DNA from: Pseudomonas sp. efr-133-TYG-5
GTDB lineage: Bacteria > Pseudomonadota > Gammaproteobacteria > Pseudomonadales > Pseudomonadaceae
Direction: 5' to 3'
Length of the DNA: 64,000 nt
Assembly (NCBI RefSeq): GCF_030209175.1
Contig: NZ_JARVSM010000008.1
Span: 145,301 to 209,300 of the forward strand
Positions 18,836 through 27,220 of this stretch are shown one piece after another. The translations under genes were made by a program, and so were the position numbers. Numbering within the stretch: the stretch's first letter is position 1; each line of letters begins with the position of its first letter. A model generated the notes under the pieces. The model made no database searches, was not told the origin of the DNA, and was given only the letters and a program-made list of their open reading frames with translations.

Positions 18836-18903
18836 TGTCGACATTCCTTATTCAATGGCGCGGGAGTTTCGCGTTGGCACTGTAGTCAGGTTGTGAATCG
18901 ATA

Positions 18904-18919
18904 GTGAAAACTTCGTTAA
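18904..18919 (-). promoter_or_regulatory. Candidate ColR box upstream of the LTA-synthase-like gene
   Basis: Read on the minus strand the site is TTAACGAAGTTTTCAC. It shares the pattern YYnACGAnnTTTTCAC with the site at 21061-21076 upstream of the methyltransferase gene, and resembles the TTTTCAC-core motif I recall for ColR of P. putida. It lies 69 bases before the gene start and also in the colR upstream region. Confidence 0.45.
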
Positions 18920-19036
18920 CGATTGAATTTACCTGGGACCATCGCGCCACGCGCCCGGCGACCCTAGCCCTGAGCCGGCGTTGGCCGTAAGCTGCGCGGG
19001 CCAAGACGGCCGTTACCGTGTACGGAGGAGGTGCCC

Positions 19037-19720
19037 ATGCGAATTCTATTGGTCGAAGACAACCGCGATATCCTGGCCAATCTGGCTGACTACCTGGGCC
19101 TGAAGGGCTACACCGTCGATTGTGCCCAGGACGGACTGTCGGGTTTGCATCTGGCGGCCACCGAGCACTACGACCTGATCGTGCTCGACATCATGCTGCC
19201 GGGCATCGACGGCTACACCCTGTGCAAACGCCTGCGCGAGGATGCCCGGCGCGACACGCCGGTGATCATGCTCACCGCCCGCGATCAACTGGACGACCGC
19301 TTGCAGGGTTTCAGGGCCGGCGCCGACGATTATCTGGTCAAGCCGTTCGCCCTCTCCGAACTGGCGGCACGCGTCGAAGCGGTGATGCGTCGGACCCAGG
19401 GCGGCGGGCGCCGTGCCTTGCAGGTGGGCGACTTGAGTTATGACCTCGATACCCTGGAAGTGACCCGCGAAGGCAAGCTGCTCAAGCTCAACCCGGTCGG
19501 CCTCAAGCTGCTGGCGGTGCTGATGCAGAAGAGCCCGCACGTGCTGCGTCGGGAGATTCTCGAAGAAGCGCTGTGGGGCGACGACTGCCCGGACAGCGAC
19601 AGCCTGCGCAGTCATGTCCACCAACTGCGCCAGGTGATCGACAAACCTTTCGCCAAGCCGCTGCTGCACACCGTGCACGGTGTCGGGTATCGCTTGGCCG
19701 AGGGGCGTGATGGAGTTTAA
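19037..19720 (+). CDS. colR: ColR response regulator
   Basis: 227-residue OmpR/PhoB-type regulator. The receiver domain has D51 in LIVLDIMLPG and K102 in LVKPF. The winged-helix DNA-binding domain covers about 125-220. A GTG at 19031 is in frame, but GGAGGAG directly abuts it; the ATG at 19037 has ideal spacing and gives MRILLVEDN. The downstream partners (sensor kinase, methyltransferase, InaA-like protein) are those of the ColRS locus, which in P. fluorescens WCS365 and P. putida keeps outer-membrane function and supports root colonisation and metal tolerance. It overlaps colS by 11 bases. Confidence 0.93.
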   Translation: MRILLVEDNRDILANLADYLGLKGYTVDCAQDGLSGLHLAATEHYDLIVLDIMLPGIDGYTLCKRLREDARRDTPVIMLTARDQLDDRLQGFRAGADDYLVKPFALSELAARVEAVMRRTQGGGRRALQVGDLSYDLDTLEVTREGKLLKLNPVGLKLLAVLMQKSPHVLRREILEEALWGDDCPDSDSLRSHVHQLRQVIDKPFAKPLLHTVHGVGYRLAEGRDGV

Positions 19721-20999
19721 GCAAAGCCTTGCCCAGCGGATCATCATCGCCTTTGCGCTGATGAGCGCGCTGGTGGCCGGGGCCTTCGCCATGGGCATCG
19801 TCGCGACGGTGCATCTGGTCGAGGAAAAACTGATTTCGGCCGGGTTGGGCGGCGACTTGCAGCGCCTGTTGCTGATGGACAATGTCTCGGACTGGAGCCA
19901 TCGGCCGGAGCCGGACCAGCTGTTCTACTTCAGCGGCGGCCCCGGCGATTTCGAGCTGCCCAAGGATTTGCGCCACCTCGACTCGGGCTTCCACGAAGTG
20001 TTCCGCGAGCAGCTGTCGTACCACGCGATGGTGGAAATCGTCGACGGCCGGCGCTACGTATTGCTGCAGGACCAGAGCGATTTCGAAGAGCGTGAGCGCG
20101 TGCTGTTCGCCGTGGTGCTGGTGGGGTTCGTGCTGAGCTTGGCGCTGGCGGTGTTTCTCGGCTGGGTGCTGGCGCGCAAGGTCATGGCGCCGGTGGTGCG
20201 CCTGGCCCGTCAGGTTCGCCATCGCGATCAGTTGCTCGGCCTGGCACCGCCGCTGGCGCCGGATTACGCCGCGGATGAAGTCGGCGAACTGGCGGTGGCG
20301 TTCGATGCCACCCTCGGCCGTCTGCGCCAGGCCCTGACTCGCGAGCGTCTGTTTACCAGCGACGTCAGCCACGAGCTGCGCACGCCGTTGATGGTGCTGG
20401 CCAGCTCCTGCGAGCTGCTGCTGGAAAACCCCGGCATCGATCAGCGCGGGCGGGCCCAGGTCGAACGGATTGCCCGCGCCAGCGAAGAAATGCGTGAACT
20501 GGTGCAGACCTTCCTGATGCTCGCCCGTGCCCAGCGCGAGGACGCCGGGTCGGCGCCGCAGCAGAATCTCGCCCAGGTCGCCGAAGGCCTGCTGTGCCTG
20601 TGGCGCGAGCCGATCGAGCGCAAGGGCCTGCAACTGATCTTCGACCCGGGCAATCCGCCGCAGACCCGTTTCAACGCCACCTTGCTCAATGCGGTAATGG
20701 GCAACCTGCTGCGCAACGCCTTGCACTACACCGAGCACGGCTTCATTCGCCTGACGCTCAATGACCACGGTTTTGTGGTCGAGGACTCGGGCGTGGGCAT
20801 TCCCGAAGAAAAACGCGAAGCCATGTTCCAGCCGTTCGTGCGTGGCAATGAGAAGCGCGGTGAGGGCCTGGGGCTGGGCCTGTCACTGGTGCAGCGGATC
20901 TGCGAGAACCAGGGCTGGAGCGTCACTTTGAGCACGATGGAGCCCAATGGCTGCCGTTTCGAGGTCGATCTCGGCACGCTTGAAAACAAGCGACAGTGA
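19710..20999 (+). CDS. colS: ColS sensor histidine kinase
   Basis: 429 residues. Helices at about 10-33 and 131-152 enclose a periplasmic sensor loop. HAMP-like linker, DHp domain with H221 in SDVSHELRTPL, then an HATPase domain with NLLRNALHYT and the G-rich EGLGLGLSLV. The loop contains E126-x-x-E129 (FEERE), which matches the ExxE iron/zinc-sensing motif reported for P. putida ColS, along with H95, E96 and H105. In P. putida it responds to excess zinc and ferric iron. Translation is coupled to colR. Confidence 0.93.
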   Translation: MEFKQSLAQRIIIAFALMSALVAGAFAMGIVATVHLVEEKLISAGLGGDLQRLLLMDNVSDWSHRPEPDQLFYFSGGPGDFELPKDLRHLDSGFHEVFREQLSYHAMVEIVDGRRYVLLQDQSDFEERERVLFAVVLVGFVLSLALAVFLGWVLARKVMAPVVRLARQVRHRDQLLGLAPPLAPDYAADEVGELAVAFDATLGRLRQALTRERLFTSDVSHELRTPLMVLASSCELLLENPGIDQRGRAQVERIARASEEMRELVQTFLMLARAQREDAGSAPQQNLAQVAEGLLCLWREPIERKGLQLIFDPGNPPQTRFNATLLNAVMGNLLRNALHYTEHGFIRLTLNDHGFVVEDSGVGIPEEKREAMFQPFVRGNEKRGEGLGLGLSLVQRICENQGWSVTLSTMEPNGCRFEVDLGTLENKRQ

Positions 21000-21060
21000 T
21001 ACGAGATTGTCGCCAACCTGAACAAATCCTGTATAACCTTGAAATAGTTTGCCGGTTTAC

Positions 21061-21076
21061 CCGACGATTTTTTCAC
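21061..21076 (+). promoter_or_regulatory. Candidate ColR box upstream of the methyltransferase gene
   Basis: CCGACGATTTTTTCAC, about 67 bases before the start of the 21143 gene and just after colS. It shares its layout with the site at 18904-18919. In P. putida the genes after colS are ColR targets, so position supports the call. Confidence 0.5.
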
Positions 21077-21142
21077 AAAGGGATGACCTGACGCTGACAC
21101 GCCCCTGCCTAAGGTAGGGGCATCAGTCATTCAGGAGCCCAG

Positions 21143-21814
21143 ATGATGGCCGGCCCGATCAAACTCGATTTTTCCGAGAAGTACGACGACAACCATGCGC
21201 AGAAATACCTGCGCAAGCATCAGGAAGGTCTGGGACGGCGGTTGTCCAACTGGCGCGACCAGCAACTGGCCCGCAAGGCCCTGACGCTGGTTGGTGAGCC
21301 CGGACTGGTGCTGGATCTGCCTTGCGGTGCGGGGCGCTTCTGGCCCTTGCTGGCGGAAAAGCCCAACCGGGTGATCATCGGCGCGGACAATTCCGAATCG
21401 ATGATCAAGACCGCCATGCAATCCCAGCCGGCCGACGTGGTGAAAAGGGTTCAACCCTTGCACACATCTGCGTTCGACATTGCGTTGCCTGATAACGCTG
21501 TCGACAGCATTTTCTGCATGCGGTTGCTCCATCACATCGGGGAAGCCGAGCATCGACGCACGATTCTGCGTGAATTCGAGCGCGTGACCCGCGACAGCGT
21601 GATCGTTTCGCTGTGGGTGGACGGCAATTTCAAGGCCTGGAAGCGCAAGCGTGCCGAACAGAAACGCGGGCAGGAAGGCTACCAGAATCGTTTCGTGTTA
21701 CCGGCAGCTACGGTGGAAAAGGAATTTGAAGCGGCAGGATTCCGCATCCAGGAACAACTGGACTTTATTCCGCTCTATGCGATGTGGCGGGTTTACGTAT
21801 TAAGAAAGAGGTAA
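21143..21814 (+). CDS. warA: SAM-dependent methyltransferase of the colRS locus (orf222/WarA type)
   Basis: 223 residues (222 from the second ATG at 21146; AGGAG at 21133 permits either). Class I methyltransferase fold with the SAM-binding LDLPCGAGRFW motif near residues 57-67, an acidic GADNSESM and a RLLHHIGE segment. In P. fluorescens WCS365 the gene after colS encodes a 222-residue putative methyltransferase, in an operon with the LPS-related next gene. The target is probably an LPS component, but this is inferred from location. Four bases separate it from the next gene. Confidence 0.85.
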   Translation: MMAGPIKLDFSEKYDDNHAQKYLRKHQEGLGRRLSNWRDQQLARKALTLVGEPGLVLDLPCGAGRFWPLLAEKPNRVIIGADNSESMIKTAMQSQPADVVKRVQPLHTSAFDIALPDNAVDSIFCMRLLHHIGEAEHRRTILREFERVTRDSVIVSLWVDGNFKAWKRKRAEQKRGQEGYQNRFVLPAATVEKEFEAAGFRIQEQLDFIPLYAMWRVYVLRKR

Positions 21815-21818
21815 GGGA

Positions 21819-22532
21819 ATGGCAGTGCAACATGCAGCAGAATCGGAAGTCGCTCCCCAGGATCGCTTCGACTACTACTGGAACCAGCGCGGTGAATGGG
21901 TAGAAGAGCCCAACGTGCGTCGCGGTGGTGAAAGTGGAGTGCAACGCGTGGTGGGGCGTGATGGCCAGCTGCTGTATGCGAAGCGCCAGACCGGGCATAT
22001 CTATCGCAGCTGGCTGCATCCGTTCGGGCGTCCGACGGTCCTGCGCGAACTGGATGCGCTGACGGGCGTGAGCCGGCTCGGCGTGCGGGTGCCGCAAATC
22101 GTCTTCTGCGGCGCCCAGCCGGATCCACAGTTCAAGTGGCGCGCACTGTTGGTGACCAAGTCACTGGACGGCTTCCAGGAGCTGGAGCACTGGCTGGCCG
22201 GTGGCGGTCGCGAGCGGCACGGCGAAGTGGTGTATGAACGTGTGCTCAGGGATCTCGCCGAGAATCTGGCGCGGATGCACAAGGGCCGCTGGCAACACAG
22301 CTGCATCTACATCAAGCATGTGTTCGTGCGGGTAACCGGGGAAGGCGAGGCAGCCAATGTCGAAGTGGCCTTGATCGACCTGGAAAAATGCCGTCAGCGC
22401 CTGACCGCCTATCGCGCGGCCGCGCATGACATGAAGCAATTGCGTCGCCACTCGTCGTTCAGCGACACCGACTGGAAAAAACTCGTCTACTTTTATGAGA
22501 CGGCGTTTGGCAGCGCTATCAAAGGTTTATAG
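21819..22532 (+). CDS. inaA: InaA-type lipopolysaccharide kinase-like protein (WapQ/WarB)
   Basis: 237-residue cytoplasmic protein of the Kdo/WaaP-like kinase family. The kinase-like landmarks are LLYAKRQTGHIYRSW (nucleotide-binding lysine), LARMHKGRWQHSCIYIKHVF (catalytic loop region with His) and VALIDLEKCR (metal-binding aspartate). In related species it is annotated InaA, WapQ or WarB and tied to LPS core modification and outer-membrane integrity. It is co-transcribed with the methyltransferase (four-base gap) and probably controlled by ColR. Confidence 0.87.
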   Translation: MAVQHAAESEVAPQDRFDYYWNQRGEWVEEPNVRRGGESGVQRVVGRDGQLLYAKRQTGHIYRSWLHPFGRPTVLRELDALTGVSRLGVRVPQIVFCGAQPDPQFKWRALLVTKSLDGFQELEHWLAGGGRERHGEVVYERVLRDLAENLARMHKGRWQHSCIYIKHVFVRVTGEGEAANVEVALIDLEKCRQRLTAYRAAAHDMKQLRRHSSFSDTDWKKLVYFYETAFGSAIKGL

Positions 22533-22534
22533 CG

Positions 22535-22765
22535 ATGAAACTAGAAATTGCACGAGGTGTGTTCCTGGTAGGAGCCTTGGCAGTTGCATCATTGGCGGTG
22601 GCGGCTTGGGAACAGCCCCGCATGCAGGTCCTCGGCGCGGTGAACGGCAATGCCGATCACTGCCCGATGCCACGGGTGGCGAAAGCCACCGTGGCGACAC
22701 AACCCGATCATGACCTGTTGTTGTTCATGTTCGGGCTTTCTCAAGGGATGAGGCCGCAAAGTTGA
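22535..22765 (+). CDS. Small secreted protein of unknown function
   Basis: 76 residues; starts two bases after the inaA stop, so it is probably translated with it. Residues 1-23 form a hydrophobic signal-like segment ending AVAAW. The mature part is short, with one cysteine (DHCPMPR). No known domain. A clean terminator follows, which supports it as the last gene of the unit. Confidence 0.65.
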   Translation: MKLEIARGVFLVGALAVASLAVAAWEQPRMQVLGAVNGNADHCPMPRVAKATVATQPDHDLLLFMFGLSQGMRPQS

Positions 22766-22783
22766 ACCGATTGAAGCCCAAGT

Positions 22784-22814
22784 AAAAGGCCTCGCTGATG
22801 CGAGGCCTTTTTTT
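22784..22814. terminator. Terminator at the end of the colRS-inaA unit
   Basis: An 11-bp stem (22784-22794 and 22801-22811) with a six-base loop and T run. It also lies at the end of the convergent mexW. Confidence 0.9.
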
Positions 22815-22842
22815 ATGCGCGGCATTCGGCGCTGGCTGAGCG

Positions 22843-25800
22843 TCAACCCGGTTGCTTGCTGTCGGCTTTGGCCAGCAGGGTGTAGACGCACGGCAGGACG
22901 AACAGGGTAAACAGCGTGCCGATCGACATCCCTGTGGCAATCACGGTGCCGATGTCGAAGCGGCTGACAGCCCCGGCGCCGGACGCCAGAATCAGTGGCA
23001 CCATGCCGAACACCATCGCGGCGGTGGTCATCAGCACCGGACGCAAACGTATGGCCGCCGCTTCCTCCACGGCCTCGCGGGCGCTCAGGCCCTTGTCCTT
23101 GCGCAACTGGTTGGCGAACTCGACGATCAGGATGCCGTGCTTGCTGATCAGGCCGATCAGCGTCACCAGCCCGACCTGGGTATAGATGTTCATGCTCGAC
23201 CAGCCGAGGAACAGCGGAATCAGCGCTCCGCAGATCGACAGCGGCACCGTCACCAGGATCACCAACGGGTCGCGGAAGCTCTCGAACTGCGCCGCCAGCA
23301 CCAGGAAAATGATCGCCAGCGCCAGGGCGAAGGTCACCCACAAGGCGCTGCCTTCCTGGACGTATTGCCGCGAAGCGCCACCGTAGTCGAAGGAGAAACC
23401 GGCGGGCGCCTCTTCGCGGGCGATCTGCCGCACGGTCTCGATGGCTTCACCCATGCTCACCAGCGGGAAACCGGAAAGCTTCGCCGCGTTGAGCTGCTGG
23501 AACTGGTTGAGCTGGCGCGGTCGCGCCCGATCGGTCACGGTAATCAGGGTCGACAGCGGCAACAGTTCGCCCTGGGTGTTTTTCACGTAGTAGTTGTTCA
23601 GCCAGTCCGGATTGTCGCGATAGGCCCGTTCGACCTGGGCGATGACCTTGTAGCTGCGTCCCTCGATGGTGAAGCGATTGATCTCCGCCTCGCCGAGCAG
23701 GGTGGCGAGGGTGCCGCCCAGATCCTGCATCGACACACCCATCTGGGCGGCCTTGGCGCGGTCGATGTCGACCACCACTTCCGGTTTGTCGAAGGCCAGG
23801 TCGAGGTCGACGAAGGCGAACTTGCCCGACTCCGCCGCACGTTTCTTGATCCGGTCGGCCACTTGCAGCAACAGCTCGTAGTCGTTGGCGGTGTTGATCA
23901 CGAACTCGAACGGCAAGCCTTCACCGGTGCCGGGCAGGGAGGGCAGGTTGAAACCGAAGATCTGCAGGCCGGGGATGCCTTCGAGTTTGCCCTGCACTTC
24001 GGGAAGGATCTGCATCTGCGTGCGGCTGCGTTCGTTCCAGGGCTTGAGCAGGAAACCGCCGATGCCGCTCTGCACGCCGTTGTAGCCATTGATCTGGAAT
24101 GACGAGTAGTACTCGGGGAACTCCTTGAAGATCTTGATGAACTCGTCGGTGTAGGTGTTCAGGTAATCGAGGTTGGTCGGCTGCGGGGCGTTGGCCATCA
24201 TGAAAATGATGCCCTGGTCTTCGTCCGGGGCCAGTTCCGACTTGGTGAACTTGAGGAATATCGGGATCAGGCACAGCACGATGATGGCGAACACCACCAC
24301 CACCGGGCGGGTGTTGAGGGTGCCATGCAGCATGCTCTGGTAGCGCCGCTTGAGGCCGTCGAAGATCCGGTCGAGGCGATGGGCCAGGCCGCTGGGGTTT
24401 TCTTCATGGCGCAGCAGCATGGCGCACATCATCGGCGATAGAGTCAGGGCGACGATGCCGGAAATCACCACGGCCCCGGCCAGGGTCAGGGCGAACTCCT
24501 TGAACAGCGCGCCGGTCAGCCCGGTGAGGAAACCGATCGGTGCGTACACCGCGGCCAGGGTGATGGTCATCGACACCACCGGCATGGCGATTTCCCGCGC
24601 GCCTTCGAGGGCGGCGTCGAGCGGTGTCTTGCCTTCCTCGATATGCCGGTGGATGTTCTCCACCACGACGATGGCGTCGTCCACCACCAGGCCGATGGCC
24701 AGCACCATCGCCAGCAGGGTCAGCAGGTTGATCGAGTAGCCCATCATCTGCATGAAGAACATCACGCCGATCATCGACAGCGGAATGGTCACCACCGGAA
24801 TCACGACCGAACGCAGCGCACCGAGGAACAGGAACACCACCACGATGACGATCAGCACCGCTTCGAACAGGGTCTTCACCACTTCGTCGATGGAGGCCTG
24901 GATGAACAGCGTGGCGTCGTAGGCGATTTCGCTCTTGAGGTTGGGCGGCAACTGGGCTTCCAGCTCCGGCATGATCTTGCGCACTTCCCTGATCACGTCC
25001 AGCGGGTTGGCCCCGGGCGTGGCCTTGATGCCGATGTACACCGACGGCGTGCCGCCGAACGAGCTGATCGAGTTGTAGTTTTCCGCGCCCATCTCGACCC
25101 GCGCGACATCGCTGAGCAGCACGCGGCTGTCGCCATCGACCTTGAGTGGAATCCTGCCGAAGGCTTCGGCGGATTTCAGTTCGGTGTTGGCGTTGATGCT
25201 GGTGACCACATATTCGCCTTTCACTTCGCCGGCGGCGGAGAGGAAGTTGTACTGGCGCACCGCGTTGGTCACGTCGCTGGCGCTGAGACCGAAGCCGGCG
25301 AGCTTCACCGGATCGAGCCACAGGCGCATGGCGAACACCTGGTTGCCGAGGATCTCGGCCTCGGCCATGCCCGGCAGCGTCGCCAGCTTGGGCTGGATCA
25401 CCCGCGACAGGTAGTCGGTGATCTGCGGGTTGCTCAGGTCCTTGCTGAAGAAACTGATGTACATCAGTGCCGAGGCATCGGCGGCCTCCTTGCTCAGCAC
25501 CGGGTCTTCGGCGTCCTGCGGCAGCTTGTTCTTGACTTCGTTGGCCTTGGCCAGCAGTTCGGTGAACAGGCGGTCGCTGTTGGAGCCGATGCGCGCGTAG
25601 ATCGAGATCACCGAGAAATTCTGGCGACTGACCGAGGTCATGTAGTCGATGCCCTCGGCGCTGGCCAGGCTCTGTTGCATCGGCTGGGTGATGTAGCCCT
25701 GGATGGTTTCGGCGTTGGCCCCGGGGTAGGCGGTGGTCACCGTGATCAGGGCGTTTTCCATCTGCGGGTATTGGCGCAGCGGCAATTTGCTCCAGGCCTG

Positions 25801-25878
25801 GAAGCCCAGCAGCACAATCAGCAGGCTGACCACGGTGGCGAGCACCGGGCGGCGGATGAACGGATCGGTAAAAGCCAT
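22843..25878 (-). CDS. mexW: RND efflux transporter, MexW type
   Basis: 1011-residue inner-membrane proton-driven exporter of the HAE-1 family. Twelve membrane helices in two halves. It has the N-terminal FIRRPVLATVVSLLIVLLG, the charged helix 4 segment AIGLVVDDAIVVVENIHRH with the proton-relay aspartates, and KHGILIVEFAN in the second half. Its place next to the adaptor and near the imelysin cluster and inaA matches mexVW of P. aeruginosa. No outer-membrane channel gene is present; MexVW is known to use OprM. Fourteen bases separate it from mexV. Confidence 0.9.
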   Translation of the reverse strand: MAFTDPFIRRPVLATVVSLLIVLLGFQAWSKLPLRQYPQMENALITVTTAYPGANAETIQGYITQPMQQSLASAEGIDYMTSVSRQNFSVISIYARIGSNSDRLFTELLAKANEVKNKLPQDAEDPVLSKEAADASALMYISFFSKDLSNPQITDYLSRVIQPKLATLPGMAEAEILGNQVFAMRLWLDPVKLAGFGLSASDVTNAVRQYNFLSAAGEVKGEYVVTSINANTELKSAEAFGRIPLKVDGDSRVLLSDVARVEMGAENYNSISSFGGTPSVYIGIKATPGANPLDVIREVRKIMPELEAQLPPNLKSEIAYDATLFIQASIDEVVKTLFEAVLIVIVVVFLFLGALRSVVIPVVTIPLSMIGVMFFMQMMGYSINLLTLLAMVLAIGLVVDDAIVVVENIHRHIEEGKTPLDAALEGAREIAMPVVSMTITLAAVYAPIGFLTGLTGALFKEFALTLAGAVVISGIVALTLSPMMCAMLLRHEENPSGLAHRLDRIFDGLKRRYQSMLHGTLNTRPVVVVFAIIVLCLIPIFLKFTKSELAPDEDQGIIFMMANAPQPTNLDYLNTYTDEFIKIFKEFPEYYSSFQINGYNGVQSGIGGFLLKPWNERSRTQMQILPEVQGKLEGIPGLQIFGFNLPSLPGTGEGLPFEFVINTANDYELLLQVADRIKKRAAESGKFAFVDLDLAFDKPEVVVDIDRAKAAQMGVSMQDLGGTLATLLGEAEINRFTIEGRSYKVIAQVERAYRDNPDWLNNYYVKNTQGELLPLSTLITVTDRARPRQLNQFQQLNAAKLSGFPLVSMGEAIETVRQIAREEAPAGFSFDYGGASRQYVQEGSALWVTFALALAIIFLVLAAQFESFRDPLVILVTVPLSICGALIPLFLGWSSMNIYTQVGLVTLIGLISKHGILIVEFANQLRKDKGLSAREAVEEAAAIRLRPVLMTTAAMVFGMVPLILASGAGAVSRFDIGTVIATGMSIGTLFTLFVLPCVYTLLAKADSKQPG

Positions 25879-25892
25879 GGGGAATTCCTTGA

Positions 25893-27041
25893 TCAGTCGG
25901 CGCGGCGCGGACTGTTCTGCTCGCCGAGGGTCTTGTCGTCGCTGATGGCGATGTGGGCACCGTTGTCCAGTTTGATTTGGCCGGCCGTCACCACTTGTTC
26001 GCCGCTCTGCACGCCCTTGTTGATCATCACCAGGCCGTCGCGGCGCTCACCGGTTTCGATGAAGCGGCGTTCGGCAATCAGGACCGGCTGACCCTTGTCG
26101 TCTTTCTCGACGCTGCCGTCCTCGGCTTTCTTCTGCCCGACCACATACAGCGAGTTGCCGTAGAGGGTGTAGGTGATCGCGCTTTCCGGCACCACCACGT
26201 GCGGCTGCGGATCCGGCAACAGCACTTCGAGGCTGGCGAACATGCCCGGCAGCAACTTGCCCTCGGGGTTGGCCAGGGTGGCGCGCACCAGGATATTGCG
26301 CGTGCTGCTTTCGACGATCGGGTTGATCGCGCTGATCTTGCCGGGAAAGTCCTGTCCGGGGTACGCGGTGACCGCAATCGATACCGGTTGGCCGATGGCC
26401 AGTTTCGGCACCGACTGCTCGGGCACGTAGAAGTCGGCGTAGAGGCTGCTCAAGTCCTGCAGGGTGGCGATCTTCGTGCCGCTGGCGAGGTAGTCGCCGA
26501 CGTCGACCTGACGGATGCCGATGGTGCCGCTGAACGGCGCGACGATGCGTTTTTTCGCCAGCGAGGCATTGAGCTGATTGACCGTGGCCTTGTTCTTCTG
26601 CAGGACCGCCGAGAGCCGATCGTACTCGCCCTTGGAGATGGCGCTGCTGCCGACCAGCTGGCTGCCACGGCCGAAGTCCAGTTGTGCCAGGCCGAGGTCG
26701 GCCTTGGCCGTTTCCAGCAGGGCGGATTCGACGGCGCTGTCGAGTTGCAGCAGCGGTTGCCCGGCCTTGACCTTCTGTCCGGATTCGAACTTGAGCTCGG
26801 TGACGGTGCCGGCGACTTCCAGGCTCAGTTCCACGCCCTGCAGTGCCTTGAGACTGCCGACGGTAGGCAGGCGCATCTGCCACGGGCGCTCGGCGGCCGT
26901 GGCCACGGCAACGCTGATCGGCGGCTTCGGCTTGGAAAAGCCCTGGATCATCGTATAGATCGAGAAGGCCTTGTATCCGGCAAGAAGCACAACGATCAGC
27001 AGTACAACACCCAACATGATCAGCATGCGGCGACGCAGCAT
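25893..27041 (-). CDS. mexV: RND periplasmic adaptor, MexV type
   Basis: 382-residue membrane-fusion protein that links the RND pump to an outer-membrane channel. One N-terminal membrane helix (about 6-28) anchors it; there is no lipobox. Lipoyl-like halves surround a hairpin (about 105-155), with VELSLEVAGTVTELKFESGQKV and KKRIVAPFSGTIGIRQVDVG typical of the family, and a beta-barrel and membrane-proximal domain after. It is the first gene of the pump operon. The start at 27041 is the first ATG, and the promoter should lie in 27042-27130. Confidence 0.9.
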   Translation of the reverse strand: MLRRRMLIMLGVVLLIVVLLAGYKAFSIYTMIQGFSKPKPPISVAVATAAERPWQMRLPTVGSLKALQGVELSLEVAGTVTELKFESGQKVKAGQPLLQLDSAVESALLETAKADLGLAQLDFGRGSQLVGSSAISKGEYDRLSAVLQKNKATVNQLNASLAKKRIVAPFSGTIGIRQVDVGDYLASGTKIATLQDLSSLYADFYVPEQSVPKLAIGQPVSIAVTAYPGQDFPGKISAINPIVESSTRNILVRATLANPEGKLLPGMFASLEVLLPDPQPHVVVPESAITYTLYGNSLYVVGQKKAEDGSVEKDDKGQPVLIAERRFIETGERRDGLVMINKGVQSGEQVVTAGQIKLDNGAHIAISDDKTLGEQNSPRRAD

Positions 27042-27133
27042 ATTCCAGTTCCTTGGAGAAAATCAGGCGAGACAGGCGGGCACATTACTCCGAGTACAGA
27101 GGGTATTCCAACTGGCACTTATTACAGGGCATG

Positions 27134-27212
27134 AAAAAACACCGCCGCATTCACCGGCGCCTGCAGGCGAGCGAAATCTCCTGCAGGCGCTGGCGAATGC
27201 GGCGGTGTTTTC
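27134..27212 (-). terminator. Long hairpin terminator downstream of the DUF1513 gene
   Basis: Outer arms (27134-27151 and about 27196-27212) pair well, with an inner GC-rich stem. On the minus strand it ends in a T run. It lies eight bases after the DUF1513 gene and before the mexV promoter, so it isolates the pump operon from the imelysin cluster. Confidence 0.8.
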
Positions 27213-27220
27213 CAGGCGTA

